Shown: positions 32,334-44,309 of the stretch, one piece after another
Position numbering within the stretch: the first letter of the stretch is position 1
Layout of the letters: each line of letters begins with the position of its first letter
Assembly (NCBI GenBank): GCA_037951105.1
Contig: JBAMJV010007191.1
Location: forward strand, 26,252 to 90,251
Direction: 5' to 3'
Source of the DNA: Echinarachnius parma
Lineage: Eukaryota > Echinodermata > Echinoidea > Clypeasteroida > Echinarachniidae
DNA: 64,000 nucleotides
Translations under genes and position numbers: made by a program
Notes under the pieces: generated by a model
Told to the model about the DNA's origin: nothing
What the model saw: only the letters and a program-made list of their open reading frames with translations
The model's database searches: none

Positions 32334-33814
32334 GAATATGGAAAATACTGCTGAAAACTGCATGTCTACTAAAAAATCGCCAATGTGATAAAATGAGAGT
32401 CGTATACAGCCTAGCTTTCGATCCTAGCAGAATCTTCGTCAGGGCACAAATGACAGTAACTACAGAAAAAACACAGAATATATACCAACATAAACACATG
32501 TATGGAAGGGGGGCTGGAAAGAGGAAAGGAGGCGGAGACACAAAACAATGAAAGCAACTGTGAGTGGGTGAGTGTCAGGACTGCTTGACCAATCAGGTAA
32601 AAACAGGCATGGGTGGGTCCTTAAGTGGCTGCAGTCAAAGAAAATGTGATGAGAGTGTAAGGCTTAGAGAAGAATAGAGGTAGGGAGGATCAAAGAAATA
32701 AATCAAGAAATGGAAAGAGACATGTGAACAAAAGACAGTTGATGAGGTGTGGGAGTGCACTGGGGCATTGAGAGGGGAGGAACAATAGAGGGGATTATGA
32801 GTGTAGGGGATGGGAGGAGAGGATTAGGACAAAGAAAGTGAAGTGAAGTGTGTTGCAGGATCGGATGAATAGGATAGGCGAGATCAAAGGACAGGAGTTT
32901 AAAAGAGATAGTGAACAAAAGGAAGCCTAAATAGGTAGGTGATCAGAGGGAAGGTGGAGAGACAAATGAGGGTGGAACAATATGATCAAAATAGAGGTGG
33001 AACTATGCATGATGAGAATGTGGATGTATATGAATAAGCCCATGTCTATGGACAGTGTACCTATAGAGAGAAATTAAATGCAAAAAGTGTAACATATTAA
33101 TAAACTAACATGATTATGTGTATGAATGGTGACAGTGTATATAATGTAATCTCAAAGGAAACTAAAATGAATATATGGGGAAAATAAAATGGGAAATAAG
33201 AATATGAATAGTATGTGGAACAAAGTAAAGTGTCGATATGGGGGGCGAAAACAAACAAATGGTGGTGCAGACGATGAAGGGGAGATGCAAAGGTTAATCA
33301 CTGCCTTCTTGGATGTTGAGACCACGGGGATGAATGGTGCAGAGACGTCTTATCCAATACTTTTCTCTGCTGGAGCGGAGTGTGTCCGGGCGGTTACCTA
33401 GAGATTCTATTCCCTGTAGAATCATGTCAGAAATGGAGTGATTAGGTAGGTTGAAGTGGTTGCCGACTGGGGCGTCATGTTTGGAGGTGTGGATGGTGGA
33501 TCTGTGTCCGTAAAATCGTCTCTTGAGGGTGTTCCTGGTTTCGCCTACGTACTGCATGCCACAGACTCTGCACGTGATAAGATATACAACATTGGTGGTG
33601 GTGCATGTGATGTGGCCCTTGGTATGGTGAGAGATGTTGTTGGAGTGGCTGGTGAAGGTTTCATCCTGATGGATATGTACCTGACACACAATGCATCTGT
33701 CGGCGGTGCACTAAAAGGTGCCTTGCTGTATGGGAGAGGGGTTGTTATTGGGGGTGGGAAGTTCAGCTCGAACAATGTCTGGAATAACAATGTCTCGAAT
33801 AACAATGTCTCGAA
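32334..33814 (-). mobile_element. 5'-truncated Penelope-like element (PLE) inserted in copy A
   Basis: It is flanked by TAATCTCTGGAAT at 32321-32333 and 33815-33827. Copy B has the single site at 42424-42436, so this is an insertion with a 12-13-bp target duplication. On the minus strand it holds the C-terminal GIY-YIG part of a PLE, then a ~950-base 3' region containing CCCTGACGAAGATTCTG and GATCGAAAGCTAGG. The reverse transcriptase part is missing through 5' truncation. Short TCTCGAATAACAATG tandem units sit at the truncated end. Confidence 0.9.
33294..33689 (-). pseudogene. PLE GIY-YIG endonuclease domain fragment
   Basis: The 131-codon frame contains VVYLITCRVCGMQYVGET (GIY-YIG core in its PLE form), LKRRFYGH with the conserved arginine, and SSREKYWIRRL with the expected glutamate, then PRGLN, the usual end of PLE proteins. 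Upstream, the same frame continues through C-x5-C (CTADRCIVC) of the PLE linker but is cut by TAG at 33711-33713. PLEs use this nuclease to nick target DNA for reverse transcription. Lacking RT, this copy is dead. Confidence 0.9.
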
Positions 33815-33991
33815 TAATCTCTGGAATATCACACATCAGTTAAACAGGACTTAATCAACCAAGTAAATTATTTTAGTTATATGCCGAGTGTGTCAAATGT
33901 GTCGATACCCACGGTTGAACGGAGTTCGAATTCTTAAACCAGATGCGCAGTTCGCAGTGGTCCCCTTTAAGGTATTTTCTTAACACTTATA

Positions 33992-34545
33992 CAGGGTGGC
34001 CCAGAAATAACGGAACGGGGCACTTCCCAAAATAAAGTCACAAAATGAAAATGTCCATCGGATAGGGTGTCCTTTCCAATGAACAACGATACCAAGAAAA
34101 CTAATTTTGGACGTGTAGTTTTTGTTTTAGGGCGCTTTGAGTGAGACCATGTCAGGTTCTTATTTTTGTCAATTTTTACCAAGTCAGTGTCTGATAAATG
34201 AGACTTACTGCCCGCCATACTATTTTACTACCAATTATGTCCATTCTCTCGGCACCGCTCGGCACACAGCTGAATGCACACTAACAATGGCGCGCTGAAT
34301 ACTCGCGTGTACAATGGTATGTAGGGCAATAAGTCTCATTTATCAGGCACTGACTTGGTAAAAATTGACAAAAATAGGAACCTGACATGGTCTCACTCAA
34401 AGCGCCCTAAAACAAAAACTACACGTCCAAAATAAGTTTTCTTGGTATCGTTGTTCATTGGAAAGGACATCCTATCCGATGGACATTTTCATTTTGTTAC
34501 TTTATTTTGGGAAGTGCCCCGTTCCGTTATTTCTGGGCCACCCTG
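33992..34545. mobile_element. mariner-type foldback MITE with ~225-bp inverted repeats
   Basis: Starts CAGGGTGGCCCAGAAATAAC and ends with its reverse complement. The arms pair over about 225 bases with only a handful of mismatches, leaving a ~100-base loop. TA is duplicated outside (33990-33991, 34546-34547). Copy B carries the empty site CACTTATATAACCTGAC at about 43139. No intact transposase. The ORF on the left arm is a repeat by-product. Confidence 0.93.
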
Positions 34546-34547
34546 TA

Positions 34548-35119
34548 TAACCTGACAATGTATCAATCGTATTAAGAGAAAAACTACATAGTCAAGTCAT
34601 GAACTATTGACAATGAGATGTTAGTTTACAAATTCTTCTGTATTATTTTATAAGAAAAAAAAAACATTTTAAAATCGAATATGGGGATAGATTTTAGATG
34701 AGCTCCATCAACAAATACTTCTTCTAAATCATTGAAATCTGTATTTTTGTCTTTGAACAAAAATACACCTCGTATATGATTAATGAAGGATACGACACTT
34801 GCCGATGAGGCTTAGTAAACAAATTTACCCAATATAAATCAAACCACAACATAACCAACCGGATCAAGACACAATAATGTTGAACAGCTAGCTAAACCCA
34901 AACAAAGGAAGGAATGAAGCATCATCTGGTTTAATCGTCTGAAGTTAATCTGCTTAATGCTGAACAATGACGATTTATATTTGATGTTGATGTTTGATCA
35001 GAAACGTTCGAAGATACCGCAATTATGTTAATAACAAAGGAGATGTTTGTATAAAAGTGAAGTGGGTGGCTTGTTTACATTTTGCATTATATATGGCGTG
35101 AATATGGCGCGTGTCATTA
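34548..35119. other. Copy A segment, gene-free
   Basis: Matches B 43150-43734 closely. No exon seen. Confidence 0.55.
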
Positions 35120-35470
35120 CAATAAAATATCATAATGATATACACTATTTATATAGCGCCTATCACAAATGATAATCATCTGTGAGCGCTTTACAATTAT
35201 ATTATTACCCCCAGTGATGGGAACAATGCAAACCAGCACACATTGTGTGCACCTTCTCCACTCTCTGCGGAGTATTCCTTCCTAGCGCTCAGTGGGCTCA
35301 AGAAGATCGTTTAACCTCCTAACGGTCCCCATAATATACACCTGGGTAGAGAGCAGCAATAGTGGATATATTGATTTGCTGAAGGACAAATGGAGTGGGC
35401 AGGGTTCGAACTCGGAATGTCATGATCGGAAAGTGCGCGCTCTACCAATCTCACCACACCACATCCACGT
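35120..35470 (-). mobile_element. tRNA-derived SINE (copy A)
   Basis: On the minus strand the A-box region TGAGATTGGTAGAGCGCGC and B-box GAGTTCGAACCC lie near 35400-35455. The body CTCTCTACCCAGGTGTATA and a tail with AAAGCGCTCACAGATGATTA and GGCGCTATATAAATAG follow. The B counterpart at 43735-44085 is the same insertion, so it predates the tandem duplication. Confidence 0.78.
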
Positions 35471-37605
35471 AATAAAGGGAGTAAAGTTCATCGGGCAATT
35501 TTGTAGATATAAGGGCTCTTCCCCCGGATGTAATGTCTATGCAAATTATTTATTACGTTTGCATAAACATAAACAATTTCTTTAACTCCAGCTACCGAAT
35601 AGAGTTGGATCCTAAATCTCGTTTGATCAACGTTGAATCACTTGTTTACTGATATATTCGCATTTGTTTTGTTGTTTACATTTTTCGCTGTGACGGTTCG
35701 CTGCCTACCATTGTGTTGTACAAAGCAGCAGGTTGGGGCTTGACACAAGCTGTCTCAATTGACGTGCTTGTGAATCATCAAATAGTGAACTGACATTAAA
35801 TTTAACATAGTATTATAAAGCCTCTTCGTTACAGGTGCCGAATATCCCTGGATTACGTAAGGCCTCTTTATTTCTTCATCTCTTCTTTGCTCTATACACG
35901 CTGTATTGTTTTGATAATTATAGATATTACTAGATATAGATATAGATATAGATAGCTAGTATCAGCCGTGTATTAATATATGTTTACCCTATCTCTAAGA
36001 ATATGTCAAACTGTTACAATCTTAGGTTTGGCAACACTTCAAGCTTCCGGCTTATATTGCCAGACCTTATGTTTCTATTTCGATGGTTTGACAGTTTATT
36101 TTATGTACGGCATTTATTTGTTGTGAGACATGCAGAAATATAATACATACATATTAAAACAAGAAATTGTGCACGCATGTTAAGTTATGTTTTAATGAAT
36201 ATTATAACCTACATGAATGAAATCCTGTTCAGTAGCGTCATGTGACCAAACATAGTAATGCCCATGGAGAAAAATGTGCTATGCGTGACGTCATTCATGG
36301 AATAGTAAATGCTATTCCATGAATGACGTCATAGACGCCGGGTGATCATAATGAGCCCATAGAGATGCGTGTTATAAAACTACCCTGCGAGAAGAGATCA
36401 TTCTTGTTTTAGCTTGCGAAAGATGTTCGACGAGAAACATACGCAAACAGAACAAACACACAGAGGTCGGGGGTTTTGAATCAAATGAATAAAACAAAAC
36501 AAAGAAGTACACACAGGATGAATCATGATGGTATTGATTGAAGATCAAATATATAAAGAATTATTGAAAAACAATTTGTTGAAATTAATGAGATTGTATT
36601 ACTTATAACAAATCAGTGTGAGTTAAATGCATAATGTGTACTTGTTATGTTTATGGGCAATATTTAACCTTAGAATAGCACAACAGTAGACAAAACGTTT
36701 TATGAATACATACAAGTTGAGAACAATTCAAAAATTATATACAAAAAATAACATTCGAGTATCAGACCAATGCCTTATGTGCGAAATCGGGCGCCTCTAA
36801 ATGAATAAGAATACTTATTGAGCAATATAAGTACTGCTCTTCATTACACAATCAAAAGCCCATTAACATGATTAACGAAAGAAAATACTCTTGAAGTGAT
36901 AATGAATGTAGCGAAGGGCACTTAAAACAAATCGCTAAATTGGAATGATCGAATCGTCAGTTCAGCTGCTGTGTTGAAGAATTTGAACATGAAATCCTTT
37001 AATTTAAAAACAGCATTTGGAAGAGCCACATTATTCCTTATTGGTTATATTGTTGTGATTTTGTCTTGGAATTTAATTTAATAATAATTATTATTATTAT
37101 TAATTTATTTTAATTTATCTGCTGTATTTTGTCATATTTATTATTCCATGTTGCTGCTCATTATCGTTCAACCATTTCAACCATATTTTGTTTATGATTT
37201 GAGGCACTATTAATACGATTTATTACATATACCATTTATACATGTCTAGTTTACGTGCTAACCTGTACATCTAAAAGGCTGCCCGTAAAGTGTCTAACTC
37301 CACGAATGTTACTCGGAGCTTCGTCGTTTCACTTCTGCCGTGTTGTTTAGCTTAATGGTAAGAAAAGAATATAATAGGGTTACATTTGTTCAAATGCCCC
37401 TTTAGTACGACGACATCTATCATTCAGCTCCAAAGCTTTAATTAACGGTCATGAATCTCACACACGTCCCTTGTAAAACCTGACGCAATTTTTCGCTTTT
37501 TTAACAAGAAAATCAGTGTTCTTTTTCAATGAAATGTTTACACTTCATTCGGCTATATTTTACATGATTTGGGTATAGGATTGAAGTCTCAAATCATTTT
37601 TGATC
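35471..37605. other. Copy A segment, gene-free
   Basis: Includes GATATA repeats at 35934-35952, a palindrome at 36286-36331, and ATT-rich simple sequence near 37080-37110. Matches B 46159-48200 except at 36205-36430, where A and B carry different sequence. Confidence 0.55.
36286..36331. repeat. Perfect 20-bp-arm palindrome with two TGACGTCA sites
   Basis: TGACGTCATTCATGGAATAG at 36286-36305 is exactly inverted at 36312-36331 with a 6-base loop. TGACGTCA is the CRE consensus. The block is missing from copy B. Confidence 0.8.
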
Positions 37606-38718
37606 AGATTTGAATTTAATTAGAAAGAAAAGCCTTTTAAACATTATTCATATTAAATCGTTGTAGTAACAAATTATTTATACACAGTCAACTGAGCGAC
37701 AATCTGCTCGGATGCCCACCTCAAACTGATCTAAGCAAACAACAACAAACACAAGATGTACGTTTCCAAAGTATGACTTCCTCATTATAGTCACGCCCTC
37801 TTTCCCATTTGGTGAGGTGCTGGTAATGCTACGGAATTTGTATTGTCGTGTCATTGCCGTTTTTTTTTTTGGCCAGCATGGTTTATAACGAGACAGGAAG
37901 AGATTTAAATTTAATTAGAAAGACTTGGCCTTGTAAACAGTATTAATATTAAATCGTTGTAGTAACAAATTATGTATACACAGTCAACTGAGCGACAGCA
38001 GAACTGTCTTAAATCATCCTTAACGTCAAACATACGGAAAAGGAAAACATTTGGAAAATCTTGCGAACCAATATACATGTATTGAGATTTATACTCGTTT
38101 ATACTGGCAAATCGTTCGTATTCAAACAGCTAATAAAGGACATTTTTGTAATCATAATAATCATAAAACATCATTTGTTTTTGTTTCATTATTATACAAA
38201 TAGAGCGATGGGCAACAATTTCTACCAAACATAATATTTGTAATCTATAACATTTCATCAGCCTAGCGGAGCCAATTCGTTGGTATTTTCATTAAACTCA
38301 AGACATATCTTGTCACAATGCCCATTAAAATATACATGTATGTTATGTAGTATTTGTTAATACTTATGCGACCACTAGTTTTTCCGACGATGACATTTCA
38401 TACATATTGACATATTACAGTTTTGCAATTAACTTAACAACATTTTAAAAAGAATGCTGTCACGACAAACCGTCAATATTTCATAACCCAAATCTTTGAT
38501 GGAGCAATATGGCGGAGTACGTGGATTGACGAATATTAACAGTAGATGCACGAGGTACTCTTACAAAGCTATTTAAATCATGTGTCTTGTTTCAGAAAGC
38601 ACATTATGTTGTCGTCGAAATGAAAACGTGAGTATAAGTATAGGTTTTTATGAAACTGCATTATAAATACAGTCATGAGCTAATTTAAAAAGGACAATCA
38701 CACGAACATACACTAGTA

Positions 38719-38925
38719 CAGTCAAACCTGCTAATGCGACCACCTGTCTATAACGACCACCTGCTCATAACGACCGCTCTCTGGTCCCCCCGTGAAAAAT
38801 CATGTGTTAAGCGACCTACATAATGCGACCACCTACCTAACGCGACCAGCGACCACCCCATTTGGATCCCGACGCACGTTTAAACCTGTATATATAGCGA
38901 CCGGAAATAGCGCTTGGGCGACCAA
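38719..38925 (+). mobile_element. pogo/Tigger-like MITE fragment
   Basis: TA then CAGTCAAACCTGCTAATGCG, followed by repeats of CGACCACCTG. Such starts are typical of pogo-type elements. The right end is not found, so it is probably truncated. A related complete element lies at 48825-49001. Confidence 0.6.
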
Positions 38926-39526
38926 GGCACCAATAAATTTACTTTTGTTCGCTCAAGGCTCCAATACTAAGCATGTCAATGCATAAAACAATTTATTAAA
39001 AAGGCCTAATCGACACCAAGTGCTTCAGACTCATAAACCAAGATTTGTTCCCTTCATTGTGGTATGTACCTAATGCTGATCCTGAAATGCGTCACACAAA
39101 GACACTTCATTCAACATCACAACCGAATTTGACATCTAACAATTATTCTAATAGCCTAGGCGGGATGTTTTCCCATATTTATAATTATGTTCAATCATAA
39201 TCCGCGTGTTACAACAAAACGGTGCATCTTGACTTATAGAAAACTCGTTATGAGCTTTTAAAAGTGCAGGTGAATCTTTCTAGTCTATTGATGAGTAAAT
39301 AAATTGACACATTTTGCAATTTCAATTTCACGTACAGATTACGGTACAAACTAATAGTTATAACTTCACCATGCTCAAAAAGTATACACAATAAGAAACG
39401 ACAAAGTAAAAACCCTGTTATCAATCAAAAAGAGCCGTTACAACTCAAATGTACCGCGCATATCGCAACTCGCAAGCCCCGTTCGGAGTCGCGCTAGCAC
39501 ACGGAGAGAAGTCCAGGAGGCGCATA
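38926..39526. other. Copy B stretch, gene-free
   Basis: 38926-39330 has no match seen in the window. 39335-39450 is a TTAA-family MITE fragment shared with 26760-26890, then the MITE interior shared with 26985-27062. Confidence 0.5.
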
Positions 39527-39961
39527 TGTGACCTTACACCACAAAACGACCGTTATGTTGCTGTGGTAGTTTCTCTTTTATTAGCTAAAATAGTAACATT
39601 TTGTTCAAAATATGAAATTTAGGATTTTGGTATTTCCTGAATAAACATATCTTAATCTACCTTCTGTGAAATTTTGAGTGTCGGAAATCATGTTTAAATA
39701 TTATTTTTCATCTAATAAATGTGATCTTATTATAGCATTTGAATGGACACTGATCTTTTAAGTGGCCCGTATCTCCCTTATTTAAAAAAATGCTTCAGCC
39801 ATATTCCAAATCGTTGGCGTTCATTTTGGGAGGGTATGCTTAGTCCAAATATGACAAATTATATACCATTTTAAAGGTAATGACTTCTATTTTAATATTA
39901 TATGAAAATAAGCATAATTAGTTTTCCCGACTTATTGGTCGTTTTGTGGTGTAAGGTCACA
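39527..39961. mobile_element. TA-inserted MITE, 25-bp TIRs (TGTGACCTTACACC family)
   Basis: Both ends read TGTGACCTTACACCACAAAA inward for about 25 bases. Copy A shows the uninterrupted GGCGCATATATCAC at about 27060, so the element inserted at TA in B only. No ORF. The left end alone recurs at 18740. Confidence 0.88.
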
Positions 39962-40621
39962 TATATCAATGATTTTTTGCAGAATGGAGGGAAAATCATA
40001 ATTTTAATTCCACCCGATAGTTGGCTCACATTTGGAGAGTGAATTGGTGGTGAGTACCGTATCATATGTATACTTTTAAGAACAATTAGCGTGCACACAA
40101 ATATTCATGTTCAGTCCCGTATTAAGAGGACCTAGAAAAGTGATACCCGGACGTCAATCACTTTTATATAATATAATTGAAATCAGCCAAATCCGTTCCA
40201 TTTTTTTTTTTTTTTGGCGGGGGGGAGGGGGGGGGGGGGGGGGGAGCGGGCACTTTGGAAATTACCAATACTCAATGTTGCCTTTAATCCCATGCTGAGC
40301 AAAACCGAACACAAAACAAAGCTACCCTCAAAACAACTGCTCATATTTTCATAACCAGGAATCGTTTAAAGGTTTCGTCTTGGAAAAGTATTTATATGGT
40401 AGTTAGGGCAATAAAATGTATACAAATGAAATAAATGAAATTCGTTGTTGTCATTTTTGTAATTCGCAAAAGTAATACTCAATATTACGTGCATGATTAT
40501 TGTATTTTATTTAGCATTAACACTTTTTATAAATTGCACTGTTTTAACACTCCAATTAAAGCACTCAGCCAAATCTGCAATTAAACACTCAAAATGGTTG
40601 GAATATCAAACAGCATTGTTC
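39962..40621. other. Copy B segment, gene-free, long poly-T/poly-G tract
   Basis: Matches 27060-27800 of A. T16 followed by a G-rich run at about 40200-40246. No gene. Confidence 0.55.
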
Positions 40622-40824
40622 AAAGTTGCGCGGACAAGACATATAGAGGGCCGGGGAAAAAATTACTCAGCCGCCCGCATTGGGCCGCGCCATGACCGTC
40701 AACTAGGCCAGAACGAACGTGCTGCTAAAAGGGGATACCATTAGTTTGTACAGACGGCGCGTCTCGTGCGTAGCGCGCGCGTAATATGACTAGCGTCCTC
40801 TATTTGCCTTGTCCGCGCCACTTT
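40622..40824. mobile_element. 203-bp GC-rich MITE with 28-bp TIRs
   Basis: AAAGTTGCGCGGACAAGACA at the left pairs with the right end (GCCTTGTCCGCGCCACTTT), 25 of 28 matching. Copy A at about 27800 reads straight through, so this is a B-specific insertion. It is much more GC-rich than its surroundings. Confidence 0.85.
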
Positions 40825-42423
40825 AAAAAAACACAATCAATGCATTAAGTCAAAATGTGCTGTTTCACAGCACTGTTAAGGCAATCGCAAATTCTTGTGA
40901 CTTTTGAAATTGGGGATTTTGTCTTTAATATGCTCATTAAGCCATGAATTGATGTACATTATAATTTGTTTACACACACTTTACATAACGACTGTATATA
41001 CATTGTGGTAAGATACTATCTTGAACAAATTATCGGCTATGAAATTATAAACATTTGTTTAGAGGGTAGTAAATTGTTGTGTTCGCTTAACGATGATTGT
41101 TTGAATTGCTTTGACCATGTTGATGTTTAATCAGGTACAGTATGTTTGACTAGACCGCGATGAATTGTCCATGAAAAGGAGATGTTCGCTTTGAAAAGCT
41201 ACACATACCTTTTTGTTGTGGACGAGGCCTGGGAGGTTTATTAGTATAGTATTTCCAAATATGGCGTTAATGTTGACGACATCATGTTTTCGTCGCATTG
41301 CATGCGTATATAAATATCTTTATTGTGCAATGTGGTGAAAATAAGGCAATTTCCATATGACGTGATGTCAGCGAGAACAAGAATAGGAAGGAAACAAATA
41401 CAACTGTACATGGTAAGACCTTGTAATGAATGTGTACAATGGTTATTATAGCGAGTTTGGTCTTGGCCGAGGAAGAGAACTTTGTATTATAAGGCACTAT
41501 TGTGAGGAAAGATCGATATCTAAAATAGTTCCTGATTTTGTGTTTGATGAATGAGTTTTCCTTTTTGCACTCGTCTTTTAAAATGGTATAATATCGTCGT
41601 ATTTGTCGGAATGTCCGAGTAAACTGCATTTAAATAAATAAGACGTGTGCCATATAATACATCCAATTGTTAAAACTCGACATTGCTGGATTGTCATTTT
41701 CGGGACAAGTAATAATTAATAGCATATTGCTTTCGGGCGATTAAATAATTTTGTTGTTGTTGCTAGTGAGGTGAAATTGGGGAAGATGACAAACGGACAA
41801 AATACCTTAGCCCGCTAGAAAAAAATATACCCTTATGCCTACGTGAACAAACATGATTAATTTGGGATAATCAGGAATTGTCAGATTGGAACGTGTATGA
41901 AAATGGTTGCTGCTGTGAATGCTGCTATATGGCTGCTATAATGTAATGCTCCCATGCGAGTCAATACATGCACTTAATGTGGTCAGTGAATATACTTTGT
42001 TGCTATGCCATGCCGATTGTAAGCCTTGAGTGAAATGCTTATGCATAACGTTTGTTATTAGATGGTATACAGATACTAATTATCATTATCTTCAATACTT
42101 GTTATTTATGTGCCGTTTTGTATTTTTAAACTGATGCAATACACATACATGTACCAATTATTTTTTTCATCGATACTTGTTATGTATGTGTCGTTTTGAA
42201 TGTTTTAAACTGTTTTCGTAATGGATGAATATCGCTTAATCCATCGCTCAGAAGCGCCGAAATATTAAATCTCCATAATCTTTCGCCTGGATTGTGTAGC
42301 GTATGCATAAAGCCAAACATGATATATGCTGAAAACAACTTTTGAAATATTGAAACGTAATTACAAGATGCGCAACCGTGACAGCAGTGACAATAGTAAG
42401 TAATTTAGGGCTTGAAGTGTACC
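40825..42423. other. Copy B segment, gene-free
   Basis: Matches 27810-27915, 30006-30690 and 31513-32320 of A. The TTAA element and the ~820-base ORF-bearing block are absent. No exon seen. Confidence 0.55.
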
Positions 42424-42702
42424 TAATCTCTGGAACATCACACATCAGTTAAACAGGACTTAATCAACCATGTAATTTATTTTAGTTATGTGCCGAGTGT
42501 GTCAAATGTGTCGATTCCCACCGTTGAATTCTTGAATCAGATGCGCAGTGCCCTATTGGGATCGCCTTGCGTTGGATGAGCAATGCAAACTGGCTCTGTG
42601 GTATGCAGTGCGCACAAACTAGCCTATTTATTCTAGTTCAAAATGGCGACCCACTGTGTAGTATCCTCACGCCTAATAATCTGTAATTTTTAAGTACGTT
42701 AA

Positions 42703-43121
42703 AGGGTACAACCACCCAAAAATGATATTCTTATTATAGAAAGGTAACATCTTTAGTATTCCATTCATTCAACAAGTTCACAAAAATATGTTTTCAGAAA
42801 AAAATATATAATTGGAAAACGCATCACCATTCTCAACCATGCATTCATGCGGTCTGAATTGCGTAGACTATACTTTTACAGCGCCAGAGCGCTCTGTGCA
42901 GGCCGAACGAATCATCCGGGATTATATTGACGTACGCGTGAAGAGCATTGGCGCACTCGCAAATGCTTGGTCCGTATGGAACCAGGAAATAGCAGTGGTT
43001 CCGTAAGTGGTGGAAATCAATTGCTTTGTTAATGAATTATACAACCCTGTGCAAAATGTTGGGTATCACAAAAAAGTACCAAAACATATAATATGTGTTG
43101 TCATTTGCCTGGTGGTCCCCT
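42703..43121 (+). mobile_element. TTAA-flanked MITE (GGGTACAACCACC family), copy 2
   Basis: TTAA at 42699-42702 and 43122-43125. Ends AGGGTACAACCACCC and CCTGGTGGTCCCCT form an imperfect inverted pair. Same body as 12144-12570 in opposite orientation. Copy A keeps only the last bases (TGGTCCCCTTTAAGG at about 33959), so A lost it by deletion. Confidence 0.85.
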
Positions 43122-43734
43122 TTAAGGTATTTTCTTGACACTTATATAACCTGACAATTTATCAATCGTATTAAGAGAAAACTACCTAGTCAACTCATGA
43201 ACTATTGACAATCAGATGTTAGTTTACAAATTCATCTGTATTATTTTATAAGAAAAACAAAGCATTTTAAAATCGAATATGTGGATACATTTTAGATGAG
43301 CTCCATCAACAAATATTTCTTCTAAATCATTGAAATCTGTATTTTTGTCTTTGAACAAAAATACACCTCTTATATGATTAATGAAGGATACGACAATTGC
43401 CGATTAGGCTTAGTAAACAAATTTACCCAATATAAATCAAACCGCAAAATAACCAACCGGATCAAGATACAATAATGTTAGCTTAACAGTTAGCTTAACC
43501 CAAACAAAGAAAGGAATGAAGCATCATGTGGTTTAATCGTCTGAAGTTAATCTGCTTAATGCTGAACAATGACGATTTATATTTGATGTTGATGTTTGAT
43601 CAGAAACGTTCGAAAAGACCACAATTATGTTAATAACAAAGGAGATGTTTGTATAAAAGTAAAGTGGGTGCATGGCTTGTTTGCATTTTGCATTATGGCG
43701 TGAATATGGCGTGTGTCATTACAATAAATAATCA

Positions 43735-44085
43735 TAATACACTATTTATATAGCGCCTTTCACAAATGATAATCATCTGTAAGCGCTTTACAATTATATT
43801 ATTACCTCGGTCATAGGATACAATGCAAACCAGCACACATTGTGTGCACCTTTTCCACTCCCTGGGTGTATTCCTTCCTAGCGCTCAGTGGGCTCAAGAA
43901 GATCGTTCACATAAAGGCTTTAACCTCATAACGGTCCCCATATATACACATGGGTAGAGAGCAGCAATAGTGGATAAATTGTCTTGCTGAAGGACAAATG
44001 GAGTGGGCAGGGTTCGAATTCGGGATGTCATGATCGGAAAGTGCGCGCTCTACCAATCTCACCACACCACATCCACGTAATAACA
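43735..44085 (-). mobile_element. tRNA-derived SINE (copy B counterpart)
   Basis: Same insertion and same boxes as 35120-35470, including TTCGAACCC and the AAAGCGCTTACAGATGATTA tail. Confidence 0.78.
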
Positions 44086-44309
44086 AGGGAGTCAAGTTCA
44101 TTGTGCAATTTGGTAGATATAAGGGCTCTTCCCCCGGATGTAATGTCTATGCAAATTATGTATTACGTTTTCATAAACATAAACAATTTCTTTAACTCCA
44201 GCTACCGAATAGAGTTGGATCCTGAATCTCGTTTGATCAACGTTGAATTACTTGTTTACTGATATATTCGCATTTGTTTTGTTGTTTAAATTTTTCGCTC
44301 TGACGGTTA

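Larger units (their letters stand above)
20966..37605. repeat. Tandem segmental duplication, copy A
   Basis: The order of unique blocks in A repeats in B. 20970-21800 matches 37705-38425, 24288-24620 matches 38423-38716, 26980-27340 matches 39450-40180, 27440-27915 matches 40250-40940, 30006-30690 matches 40944-41625, 31513-32320 matches 41626-42424, 33827-33990 matches 42437-43144, 34548-35700 matches 43150-44308 and 35700-37600 matches 46159-48200. Large gaps in the match coincide with mobile elements. See the separate entry for B. No host exon was found inside either copy. Confidence 0.85.

Noticed and set aside
32703-32918. 71-codon Pro/Ser-rich minus ORF
   Set aside because: Lies in the 3' non-coding region of the Penelope-like element, purine-rich on the plus strand, no domain.
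33456-33854. 132-codon plus-strand ORF
   Set aside because: Antisense shadow of the Penelope-like GIY-YIG frame.
33967-34218. 83-codon minus ORF as a transposase fragment
   Set aside because: Lies in the inverted arm of the mariner-type foldback and shows no transposase motif; the mirrored arm gives no matching frame use.
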